64,000 bases of DNA from CAZQFV01 sp964592645 (GTDB taxonomy: Bacteria > Chloroflexota > Chloroflexia > DTKN01): assembly GCA_964592645.1 (NCBI GenBank), contig CAZQFV010000001.1, positions 1 to 64,000 of the forward strand, given 5' to 3'. Each line of letters begins with the position of its first letter. The stretch's first letter is position 1. The position numbers and the translations under genes are program-made. Under the pieces are notes generated by a model that had not been told where the DNA came from, searched no databases, and was given only the letters and a program-made list of their open reading frames with translations. Positions 40,528-48,244 of this stretch are shown piece after piece.

Positions 40528-40619
40528 GCGTGAAGCGGGGGGGGGGTTCCACCGCCTGCCTCGCGTGCCGATGCTCGTGCTGGAGTGAACTGCTTGTCTA
40601 CAGCAAAGGAGGCCCGCCC
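40528..40619 (+). promoter_or_regulatory. In-frame leader with G10 tract before the antiporter gene
   Basis: A strong AAGGAGG site precedes a GTG at 40529 that opens a short frame continuing without a stop into the antiporter gene. The first codons include a run of ten G (40537-40546) and then a Cys-rich stretch (TACLACRCSCW). A second AAAGGAGG lies before the GTG at 40620, which is the better membrane-protein start. This could be an alternative start, a leader peptide or a slippage-prone region. Confidence 0.4.
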
Positions 40620-41708
40620 GTGAAGTACCTTCGCTACCTGCTCATCTTTGTCCCCCTGGCCGTCGTGGCCGAGGTTTTCCTGGGCGAGATGGCCTGGGGC
40701 ACGCAGGCCGTCTTTATCTGCTCGGCTCTGGGGCTGATCCCCCTGGCCGGCCTGCTGGGCGAAGCGACCGAAGAGCTGGCCGAGCATACCGGCCCCAAGC
40801 TGGGCGGCTTCCTCAACGCCACGTTGGGCAATGCCGCCGAGCTAATCATCACCGTCGTCGCCCTGCGGGCCGGCGAGATCGAGCTGGTCAAGGCCTCCAT
40901 CACCGGTTCCATCCTGGGCAACCTGCTCCTCATCCTGGGCTTTAGCATGCTCCTGGGCGGGCTGAAGCACGGGCTGCAGCACTTCGACCGCGACCTGGCC
41001 GGCCTGGCTTCGACGATGATGACCCTCGCCGTCGTCGGCCTGGTCGTGCCGACCCTCTTCTTCAGCCTGCACGGCGAGCACGTCGATATGCCGCTGGAGT
41101 ACCTGAGCTGGGGCGTGGCCGGCGTGCTCCTCCTGCTCTATGGGCTCAGCGTTCTCTTCACCTTCACCTCGCCGCTGCTGGACGACGAGACCGGCACCAT
41201 CCTGCCGGGGGACGAGATCCCGCAGAAGACGCACCCGCGGCGCTGGCCGGTGTGGGTGGCGGTGGTGGTCCTGCTCATCTCCACGGTGGCGACCGTCTTC
41301 CTGAGCGAGTTCCTGGTCGGGGCGGTGGAGCCGGTGGTCGAGTCGTGGGGCATCAGCCGTATGTTCATCGGCATCGTCCTGGTACCCTTTGTCGGCAACG
41401 TCGCCGAGCACCTGGTGGGGGTACAGGTGGCGATAAAGAACAAGATGCAGCTCTCGCTGACCATCTCGCTCAGTTCCAGCATGCAGGTGGCGCTCTTCGT
41501 GGCGCCGCTCCTGGTCTTTATCAGCCTGCTGATGTACGGGCCGGCCGGGGCCATGGACCTGCACTTTACGATCTTTGAGGTCATCTGCCTGGGGCTGGGC
41601 GTCATCCTGGCCACCTTTATCTCCATGGACGGACGTTCGCACTGGATGGAGGGCGCATCGCTGCTGGCGGTGTATGCGATCATCGCCCTGGCGTTCTTCT
41701 TTCTGTAG
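40620..41708 (+). CDS. Calcium/proton antiporter (CaCA family)
   Basis: A 362-residue cation/H+ exchanger with eleven or so membrane helices in two inverted repeats. The two family motifs are present: GGFLNATLGNAAELIITVVA in the first half and PFVGNVAEHLVGVQVAIKNK in the second, each with the acidic residue that binds Ca2+. An acidic loop (DDETGTILPGDE) separates the halves. It exports Ca2+ using the proton gradient. The GTG at 40620 with AAAGGAGG was chosen, because the upstream in-frame extension is Cys-rich and soluble. The HD-protein gene follows 10 bp later. Confidence 0.9.
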   Translation: MKYLRYLLIFVPLAVVAEVFLGEMAWGTQAVFICSALGLIPLAGLLGEATEELAEHTGPKLGGFLNATLGNAAELIITVVALRAGEIELVKASITGSILGNLLLILGFSMLLGGLKHGLQHFDRDLAGLASTMMTLAVVGLVVPTLFFSLHGEHVDMPLEYLSWGVAGVLLLLYGLSVLFTFTSPLLDDETGTILPGDEIPQKTHPRRWPVWVAVVVLLISTVATVFLSEFLVGAVEPVVESWGISRMFIGIVLVPFVGNVAEHLVGVQVAIKNKMQLSLTISLSSSMQVALFVAPLLVFISLLMYGPAGAMDLHFTIFEVICLGLGVILATFISMDGRSHWMEGASLLAVYAIIALAFFFL

Positions 41709-41718
41709 GGAGGAAACC

Positions 41719-42528
41719 TTGGATGAACCCAAGCTCTACCCCGCCCGCCTGATCTCCCTCAAGCTCCCCCTGCGCCACAACGAACGGCTGCGCCAGGTGC
41801 AGGAGCGCATCGCCGGAGACGTGGAGCTGCAGACGCTCTGGCGCTGCGCCAACGTCAACGCCGTCGGGCGGGCCCACATTACCGACCACGGGCCGGTGCA
41901 CATCCGCATCGTCGCCAACATCGCCCTGAAGCTGCTGCGGCTGCTCGTCGAGGGCGGCGTCGTGCCCAACGTGGTCGCCGACCACGGGCTGACGGCGGAG
42001 GACGCCGAGGTGGTCGTCGTCCTGGCCACGGCCCTGCACGACGTGGGCATCGCCGTGCACCGCGATGACCACGAGACGTTCAGCGTGGCGTTGGCCGACC
42101 GGCTGGTGGGGCGCTTCCTGGAGGGCATCTACCCGCCGACCGAGGCCACGGTGATGGCCGCCGAGATCCTGCACGCCGTGGCCGCCCACCGCCGCGAGCA
42201 GCGCACGCTGACGATCGAAGCCGGGGTCGTCAAGGTGGCCGACGCGCTGGATATGACCGAGGGCCGCAGCCGCATCCCCTTCCAGGCTGGGCAGATGGAC
42301 ATCCACGCCGTTTCCGCCCAGGCGGTCGATTCCGTCCATCTGCACAAAGGGGAAAAACGGCCGGTACGGCTGGAGATCGTCCTCAACAATTCGGCCGGCA
42401 TCTTTCAGGTGGACGAACTGCTGCGCGGAAAACTGCGCCACTCGAGCCTGGCCCCCTACGTGGAGGTCGTGGCTCGAGTGGGCGGAGAGAGCGAAAAACG
42501 GATCGTGACGCTCTACGAGGCGGATTGA
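41719..42528 (+). CDS. HD-domain protein
   Basis: A 269-residue protein with a metal-dependent HD phosphohydrolase core: DHGPVHIRIVANIALKLL, then the HD pair in ATALHDVGIAVHRDDHE, and a later aspartate in VVKVADALDMTEGRSRIP. The C-terminal third is beta-rich. HD proteins hydrolyse phosphates on nucleotides or similar compounds; the substrate is unknown. The TTG start follows GGGAGGAAACC, 10 bp after the antiporter stop, so the two are one transcript. Confidence 0.85.
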   Translation: MDEPKLYPARLISLKLPLRHNERLRQVQERIAGDVELQTLWRCANVNAVGRAHITDHGPVHIRIVANIALKLLRLLVEGGVVPNVVADHGLTAEDAEVVVVLATALHDVGIAVHRDDHETFSVALADRLVGRFLEGIYPPTEATVMAAEILHAVAAHRREQRTLTIEAGVVKVADALDMTEGRSRIPFQAGQMDIHAVSAQAVDSVHLHKGEKRPVRLEIVLNNSAGIFQVDELLRGKLRHSSLAPYVEVVARVGGESEKRIVTLYEAD

Positions 42529-42531
42529 TCG

Positions 42532-43560
42532 TTACTGGGTGAAACGGAAACCGAGCAGCATCCGGGTAAAGAGCTGCAGGTTCTCTTCCGCGTCCTCGGC
42601 GAGGGAAAAGAGGAGCAGGCGGTAGGCCCGGCCGTTGTGGACCACGCCGATCACGGTGCCCTGGTTCGCCAGCTCCGTCTGGGGATCGGTGTAGCTGAAG
42701 TCGGCATAGTAGCCCTCTTCGCCGCCCAGCATCAGGGTGTCGGGGCCGTTGATCTGGGCGTTGGGATCGTCGTTGCGCAGCGCGACGATGGCCTTCTCCA
42801 CGATCTGCCGCTCGACGGCGTCCGCGCCGGCCGCCGAGGCCACGGTCGAGGTGATCAGGAGAAAGGTCTCGTCGTCCTTGCGGATCAGGACATTGCCGTC
42901 GATTTCCTGGCCCTGCCAATCCGGCGGATAGGCGATCTCGAAGCGGCCCACGGCGCTGGTCAGGGAGATCCAGTTTCCGGTGGGGGTCGGCTGGAAGGAG
43001 TTGGCCACCGCGCCAAAGGTCGGCACGTACCGGTCCCACTGCCCGACATCCACCGTCCAGAAAGAGAGGATGTAGATGACGGTGCCGCGCTGCTCAAAGA
43101 AAGAGCCGCCGTAGCCGGACAGGCTCGCGCTCCCGAAAGAGTACTCCACCAGGATGCTGCCGTCGCCCTGCACGGTCTGGTTCACCCGCTTGAACCCTTC
43201 CACCTGTCCAAACGACTCGGGAGAAAAATAGGCATCGATGAGGCTCTGCATGCCGGCCTCATCCAGGGGCTGGCCGGCGTCGGCGTACTGCACCGTGATG
43301 TGGAGCCCCTGGGCGGCGTCGGAGAAAGTGACCTTCTGGGCCTCTTCCTCCACCTTCCAGTCGCCGGGGTAAGAGATGGCAAAGTAGCCGGCCGGGTCGC
43401 TGTAGGGGCGCAGCGGCAAGACCTGCGGGGTGGGCTCGGCCGTCGGCACGACCGGCACGGGCGTGGGCGCCGCCGACGGTGTGCCGCCGCACGCGGCCAG
43501 CAGCAGCAAGACCAGCAGGAACGGGGCGAACAGCGCCCGGCGACGAGAGGTTTCGCGCAT
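42532..43560 (-). CDS. Secreted lipoprotein with two PsbP/DcrB-like halves
   Basis: A 342-residue lipoprotein. The signal ends in the lipobox LLAACGG (Cys about 23). A Pro/Thr-rich linker follows, then two similar halves opening with YFAISYPGDWKVEEEAQKVT and FEIAYPPDWQGQEIDGNVLI. These are the start pattern of PsbP/DcrB-like folds, which act in binding or scaffolding outside the cell. The function is unknown. GAGGAGGCTACT supports the ATG at 43560. A TATAATGGG -10 (43669-43674) and a REP-like repeat lie upstream. It converges with the HD gene with only 3 bp between stops. Confidence 0.75.
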   Translation of the reverse strand: MRETSRRRALFAPFLLVLLLLAACGGTPSAAPTPVPVVPTAEPTPQVLPLRPYSDPAGYFAISYPGDWKVEEEAQKVTFSDAAQGLHITVQYADAGQPLDEAGMQSLIDAYFSPESFGQVEGFKRVNQTVQGDGSILVEYSFGSASLSGYGGSFFEQRGTVIYILSFWTVDVGQWDRYVPTFGAVANSFQPTPTGNWISLTSAVGRFEIAYPPDWQGQEIDGNVLIRKDDETFLLITSTVASAAGADAVERQIVEKAIVALRNDDPNAQINGPDTLMLGGEEGYYADFSYTDPQTELANQGTVIGVVHNGRAYRLLLFSLAEDAEENLQLFTRMLLGFRFTQ

Positions 43561-43580
43561 AGTAGCCTCCTCGAAAAATA

Positions 43581-43606
43581 GTAGGGGCGACCTTAGTGTC
43601 GCCCTC
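43581..43606. repeat. Degenerate copy of the GTAGGGGCGAC palindrome
   Basis: GTAGGGGCGAC (43581-43591) faces GTCGCCC (43598-43604) across a 6-base centre. The 11-base core is identical to that inside the 46-bp palindrome at 24945. It lies in the 5' leader of the lipoprotein gene. Confidence 0.5.
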
Positions 43607-43761
43607 GATAGACGGACCAAAATCGCTCACACGAAGGCGGGCTGATTCGACGAGATCGCGGATCACCCATTATAATATCGGGCCGCTTCCGGGATGTCGA
43701 ACTGCCTGACGGACATCCACGCATCATCCCGGACGCGCGTCCTGATACCCCCAACCCTGGG

Positions 43762-44349
43762 TTATTTCGGCACCACCGGGACCATCTCGGGCGGGACCGG
43801 CTCCTCCTCCCCTTGCCTGTTGAGGCGCACCAGGGTGGAGAGGTCCTGGACCTGGTCGGTAAAGAGGATGCCATGCAGGTGGTCGACCTCGTGCTGCAAG
43901 ACGCGCGCCAAGAAGCCCTCGGCGCGCAGCTTGCGCCGCCGGCCCTGCAGGTCCTGGTAGCGCACTTCCACGGCCTGTGCCCGCGGCACCTGGGCATACC
44001 AGCCGGCCAAGCTCAGGCAGCCTTCCTCCCCCAGTTGGACCTCTTCCGAGGTCCACGTAAACTCCGGGTTGCAGAGGATATAGCGCGGCCCGGGGAGCGG
44101 CGCGGTGGCCGCGTCGATCTCCTCGGCGTTCTGGGGGCGCTCCGGCGGCAGTTCGATGACCACCAGGCGCTGCAGCACTCCGATCTGCGGCGCAGCCAGG
44201 CCCACGCCGTTGTGGGCGTGCATCGACTCCAACATATCATCGGCCAGACGCTGTAGGTCGGCGTCAAAGGACTTGACCTTGTTGGCGCGCCTGCGGAGCA
44301 CGGCCTCGCCGTAGGGTTCGGTAGCCTGCAAAACTCTTCGCACTGTCAT
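43762..44349 (-). CDS. def: Peptide deformylase
   Basis: A 195-residue metalloenzyme that removes the formyl group from new proteins. All three motifs are intact: GVGLAAPQIG, EGCLSLAG (metal cysteine), and QHEVDHLHG (two metal histidines and the catalytic glutamate). Length is normal. The C-terminal 15 residues are an acidic/Pro extension (EEEPVPPEMVPVVPK). The ATG was chosen by match to family start; no strong ribosome site is visible. No fmt gene is adjacent. Confidence 0.95.
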   Translation of the reverse strand: MTVRRVLQATEPYGEAVLRRRANKVKSFDADLQRLADDMLESMHAHNGVGLAAPQIGVLQRLVVIELPPERPQNAEEIDAATAPLPGPRYILCNPEFTWTSEEVQLGEEGCLSLAGWYAQVPRAQAVEVRYQDLQGRRRKLRAEGFLARVLQHEVDHLHGILFTDQVQDLSTLVRLNRQGEEEPVPPEMVPVVPK

Positions 44350-44421
44350 GGAACGCCTACTCTCCGCAATCTTTTTCTATATTCTAAACGCTCCCCGGCG
44401 CGGGCGCAGTGACGCGGCTCA

Positions 44422-45576
44422 CTAGAACATGTACTTGTACCCGCTGCCGGTGTTAAAGAGCACGACCCGTTCGTGAGGCTGCACCCAGCCCTGCCAGACC
44501 AACTCCTCCAGGCCGGCCAGGGCGGCCCCCGTCTCCGGGCAGGTCACCAGGCCCTCGCTCCGCCCCAGGTGCTCCCGGGAGGCGTAGAGGGCCTTTTCGC
44601 TCACCGCCACGGCGGTGCCGTGGCTCTCGCGGACGGCGCGTAGGATCAGGAAATCGGCCACGGCGCCGGGCACGCGCAGTCCCAGGGCCATCGTCTGGGG
44701 GTGCTCCCAGGGCTCGGCCACCTCGGTGCCGGCGTGAAAGGCGCGCACCAGGGGGGCGCAGCCGGCCGCCTGGATCAGCGCCAGCCGCGGCCGCTCGGGG
44801 CCGATCCAGCCCAGGGCCTGCATCTCGTCCAGGCCCTTCCACATGCCGACGATGCCGGTGCCGCCGCCGGCCGGATAGACGATGACATCGGGCACGGCGC
44901 CGAGCTGCTCGACCAGCTCAAAGGCCATGGTCTTTTTGCCCTCGACGCGATAGGGCTCCTGGAGGGTGGAAAGCAAAAAGTAGCCGCTCTGGGCGGCGTC
45001 GGCGCGGGCGGCGCGGCCGGCATCGCCGATGTGGCCGCGGACGGCGACGGTCTCGGCGCCGCAGGCGGCGCACTCCTGAAAAAAGGCCCGCGGCGTATCG
45101 TCGGGCATATAGACGCGGGCCGGCCGGCCGGCCTGGACGGCATAGGCGGCCAGGGCCCCGCCGGCGTTGCCCGCCGAGGGCAAGACGAAGCCGGGAGCGC
45201 CCAACTCACAGGCCCGCGAAACGGCCACGGCCATACCGCGGGCCTTGAACGAGCCGGTGGGGTTGAGACCCTCCTCTTTGATATAGAGGTGCTCCAGCCC
45301 CAGGGCCGAGCCCAGGTGGCGGGCCGGAAGCAGCGGCGTCCAACCCTCGCCCAGGGTCAGGCGCAGAGCGGGATCGCTCACCGGCAGGAGTTCGGCATAG
45401 CGCCAGAGGTTGGCCGGCCGGCCGGCCATCTGGTTCCACGACATGGGCGCGGCGGCAGACTCCAGGTCGTAGCGCGCCAGGAGCGGCCCCTGACAGCGCG
45501 GGCAGAGGTTCCACCACTGCGCCGGGTCGAGGCGCTCCGCACAGCGGCTGCATTCCAGGTGGGTGAGGTACGACAC
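44422..45576 (-). CDS. thrC: Threonine synthase
   Basis: A 384-residue PLP enzyme that turns O-phosphohomoserine into threonine. It begins with a zinc ribbon (CSRCAERL ... LCPRCQGPLLARYD), as in many archaeal and Chloroflexota ThrC proteins. The PLP lysine lies in GLNPTGSFKARGMAVAVSRA, and the phosphate loop is VYPAGGGTGIVGMWKGL. The GTG at 45576 was taken as start because the zinc ribbon then begins at residue 9; the longer frame reaches into the upstream gene. The start lies 8 bp after the M23 peptidase stop, so it is downstream in that transcript. Confidence 0.92.
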   Translation of the reverse strand: MSYLTHLECSRCAERLDPAQWWNLCPRCQGPLLARYDLESAAAPMSWNQMAGRPANLWRYAELLPVSDPALRLTLGEGWTPLLPARHLGSALGLEHLYIKEEGLNPTGSFKARGMAVAVSRACELGAPGFVLPSAGNAGGALAAYAVQAGRPARVYMPDDTPRAFFQECAACGAETVAVRGHIGDAGRAARADAAQSGYFLLSTLQEPYRVEGKKTMAFELVEQLGAVPDVIVYPAGGGTGIVGMWKGLDEMQALGWIGPERPRLALIQAAGCAPLVRAFHAGTEVAEPWEHPQTMALGLRVPGAVADFLILRAVRESHGTAVAVSEKALYASREHLGRSEGLVTCPETGAALAGLEELVWQGWVQPHERVVLFNTGSGYKYMF

Positions 45577-45583
45577 GGCAACC

Positions 45584-46858
45584 TCAGTCTTTGAGCAAGG
45601 GCAGGGGATCGATGTACACGCCGCGGTGCCGGACACTGAAGTGGAGGTGCACACCCGTGGCATAGCCGCCCGAACCGTAAGTGCGGCCCATCAAGCCGAT
45701 GCGCTCCCCGCGCTCCACATGTTCCCCCTCGACGACGAGCGGCCGGCTGGCCATGTGCCCATACTCGGTGCGGAAGCCGTTGCCGTGGTCGATGACCACG
45801 TACCAGCCCAGCCCGCCCCAGCCGGCGGTCATCACCTCCCCGGCGGCTGCGGCATAGATCGGCGTGCCCCAATCGTTGGCGATGTCGATGCCATTGTGAT
45901 AGGCCCCATGGGCCCGGCTCCAGCCGAAGGGGGCGGTGATCTCCCCCCAGGTGGGCCAGCTCAGCTTTTCCCCACCGGGCATCTGCACCAACGTCGGCGG
46001 CGGGCGGTAACCGTCGGACACCCGGCGCGCCGGGATCTCCACGATCCCCCCGGGGACAAAGATCTCCTGCCCCACCTGTAATGTGTAGGGATACTTGAGG
46101 CCGTTGGGCGGGTAGCCGACGATGTTGCCCGCGCGCACGCCGTACATGTCGGCAACCGACTCCAGCGTCTCCCCCTCGCGCACCGTATGGGGGACGCCCG
46201 AGATCGGCGGGATGAGCAAAGCCATCCCCGGCTGCAGGTCCGTGGGGGAACGCAAGCTGTTGCTCCAAAAGATCGTATAGGCCGCGATGCCAAAGCCCTC
46301 GGCAATGCCCTCCAGGGTGTCGCCCGGCACGACTGTGTAGGTGACCACGGTGGTCCGCGGCGCCGATGCCTGGGGGCCGTCCGTAGAATAGTCCGCGGGC
46401 GATTCCTTCTCGGCCGGCCGCCGCTGGACCACGGTCATCGGCGCGGCGGCAAAGGCAAACTCCTCGGACAAGGAGGGGCTTTCGGGGCCGCGGCTCAGGA
46501 GCAGCACCCCCCCCTTCCCATCGTCCACCGCCGCCGTGTAGGCGATGTCGACACCCAGAGCCTGGCTCAGCACCGCCAACCCCAGCAGCACCAGCACCAC
46601 CAGGGTGGGCCAGTGCCGGCCCCACAGCCGGACAACGGGCCGGCCCCGCCGCAGACGCCACAACCACCGCGCCGCCTCCCGGACCGCGGCCAGACCCCAC
46701 TGCCGCGCCCGGCCCAGGATGGGCCGCGGGGCGGGCGCCGCCACTCCCGATGTGACCTGCAGCGCGGCGCGCGCTTCTCCCAGGGCCTCCCGCACCCGCC
46801 GCCTGGAGAATTGTCCTCTCCCCAGCCCTGGCGCGGGCTGTAGAGAAGTGTCTATCAT
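45584..46858 (-). CDS. LysM and M23 metallopeptidase-domain envelope protein
   Basis: A 424-residue protein. A basic N-terminal region of about 85 residues is followed by one membrane helix (TLVVLVLLGLAVLSQALGV), so the rest is outside. Two LysM repeats follow (TYTVVPGDTLEGIAEGFGIA and HTVREGETLESVADMYGVRA), which bind peptidoglycan. The C-terminal M23 domain has YHNGIDIAND, the central DHGNGFRTEYGHM, and GVHLHFSV, giving a complete HxxxD ... HxH zinc site. It probably cuts or remodels peptidoglycan crossbridges. AAGGAGATGTT supports the ATG. A near-consensus promoter lies 37 bp upstream. Confidence 0.9.
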   Translation of the reverse strand: MIDTSLQPAPGLGRGQFSRRRVREALGEARAALQVTSGVAAPAPRPILGRARQWGLAAVREAARWLWRLRRGRPVVRLWGRHWPTLVVLVLLGLAVLSQALGVDIAYTAAVDDGKGGVLLLSRGPESPSLSEEFAFAAAPMTVVQRRPAEKESPADYSTDGPQASAPRTTVVTYTVVPGDTLEGIAEGFGIAAYTIFWSNSLRSPTDLQPGMALLIPPISGVPHTVREGETLESVADMYGVRAGNIVGYPPNGLKYPYTLQVGQEIFVPGGIVEIPARRVSDGYRPPPTLVQMPGGEKLSWPTWGEITAPFGWSRAHGAYHNGIDIANDWGTPIYAAAAGEVMTAGWGGLGWYVVIDHGNGFRTEYGHMASRPLVVEGEHVERGERIGLMGRTYGSGGYATGVHLHFSVRHRGVYIDPLPLLKD

Positions 46859-46894
46859 AACATCTCCTTGGCCAAGATTTGTATTATCGTGCAT

Positions 46895-46923
46895 AGTATA
46901 GCAGAGAAACGTTCGTTAGTCAA
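46895..46923 (-). promoter_or_regulatory. Promoter of the LysM/M23 - threonine synthase unit
   Basis: Minus strand: TTGACT (46923-46918), a 17-bp spacer, TATACT (46900-46895). The -35 overlaps the stop of the ABC ATPase gene, so this is an independent start within a same-strand gene series. Confidence 0.7.
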
Positions 46924-48244
46924 GGTCCGCCGCGATCTCCCAGCGGTGCTCGGGCCGGTAGACCCCGATGTCGCGCAGCGGCGAATAGACCGAGAACTCC
47001 CAGCAGTGTTGCCAATAGTCGTAGGGGGTGCCGTCTCGGGCATGCACGGCCACCGCCAGCCAGTACTGGCCTTCGATCAGCTGCAGCGCCGGCAGGCAAA
47101 AGCGCACCCGCCCCCGGCCATGCGCCTGGGAGATCGGCAGGCCGTCGATATCGGTGTTCGTGCCATAGACCCACCGGCCGTCCTGGCAGTAGATGGCGAT
47201 TCCAAAGACCGGGTCGGCCACGGGCCGGGGAGCCTCGTAGGACATCTCGATCGCCGCCGCCGCGCCGCTGCGCAGCAGGAAGCAGTCCCGGCCCTCCCCA
47301 TCCACGAAGCGCACCTCGCGGAAGCGCACCTCGCCGGAGCCCCAGCGCCCCTGGGGCGGCAGGGCCTGCAACGACGACGCCACCGCTTTCTCATCCGCCT
47401 TGGGAGGCTCTGCGACAGCCTCCCCCGTCCCCTCCGGGGCAGCAGCGGGTTCCTCGCCGGCCCGCACGCGCCGATGGCGCTCGGCCAATACCTCGGCCTC
47501 TTTCTCGTGGACAAAGAGCAGGTAGGCATCGGTGACCGCGGCCGCGCTGCCCAACATCCGCACGCGGCTCTGGTGCAGCCAGAGCACCCGCGAGCAGAGG
47601 CTGCGGATGGCGTCCATACTGTGGGAGACAAAAAGGATCGTTTTGCCGCTGCTCTGCAGCTCGGCGATCTTTTCCATGCACTTGCGCTGAAACGACTCGT
47701 CGCCCACCGCCAGGACCTCGTCGGTCAGCAGAATGTCGGGGTCCACATGGATGGCGATGGCAAAGCCCAGGCGCATGAACATGCCCGAGGAGTAGTGTTT
47801 CACCGGGATATCGATGAAGCGCTCCAACTCGGAGAACTCGATAATGGAGGCGACCTTTTGGCGGATCTCGCGCCGGCTGAATCCCAGGATCGAGGCGTTG
47901 AGGTAGATGTTCTCCCGGCCGGTCAGGTCCGGGTGGAACCCGGCTCCCAGCTCCAGCAGGGCCGAGACCCGGCCGTTGACCTCGACGCAGCCGCTCGTCG
48001 GTTCCAGGATGCGGCTGATCAGCTTCAACGTGGTGCTCTTGCCCGAACCGTTCTCGCCGATGATGCCCAGCGTCTCCCCGGCGCCGACGGCGAAGGAGAC
48101 GTCGCGCAGGGCCCAGAAATCCTCCCGCCGGCGCGGCTGGCGCAGCCGGCGCACCAGGTTCACCGCCACCTCCTGGAAGGAGCGGTCGCGCTCGTGCTGC
48201 AGGGTAAAGTGCTTGGAGACCTGCTCGAAGAGAATGGCCGGCAT
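46916..48244 (-). CDS. Polysaccharide ABC exporter ATPase, Wzt type
   Basis: A 442-residue ATPase. Walker A is GENGSGKST (about 63-71), the signature is YSSGMFMRLGFA, and Walker B is DILLTDEVLAVGD, with the H-loop in FVSHSMDAI. This is the TagH/Wzt branch. After a Pro/Ala-rich linker, a Wzt-like C-terminal beta domain of about 140 residues (FREVRFVDGEGRDCFLLRSG) probably recognises the glycan terminus. GGGAGGAGATCTG precedes the ATG, which overlaps the permease stop by one base (TGATG), so the two are translationally coupled. It powers export of an undecaprenyl-linked polysaccharide. Confidence 0.92.
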   Translation of the reverse strand: MPAILFEQVSKHFTLQHERDRSFQEVAVNLVRRLRQPRRREDFWALRDVSFAVGAGETLGIIGENGSGKSTTLKLISRILEPTSGCVEVNGRVSALLELGAGFHPDLTGRENIYLNASILGFSRREIRQKVASIIEFSELERFIDIPVKHYSSGMFMRLGFAIAIHVDPDILLTDEVLAVGDESFQRKCMEKIAELQSSGKTILFVSHSMDAIRSLCSRVLWLHQSRVRMLGSAAAVTDAYLLFVHEKEAEVLAERHRRVRAGEEPAAAPEGTGEAVAEPPKADEKAVASSLQALPPQGRWGSGEVRFREVRFVDGEGRDCFLLRSGAAAAIEMSYEAPRPVADPVFGIAIYCQDGRWVYGTNTDIDGLPISQAHGRGRVRFCLPALQLIEGQYWLAVAVHARDGTPYDYWQHCWEFSVYSPLRDIGVYRPEHRWEIAADLD

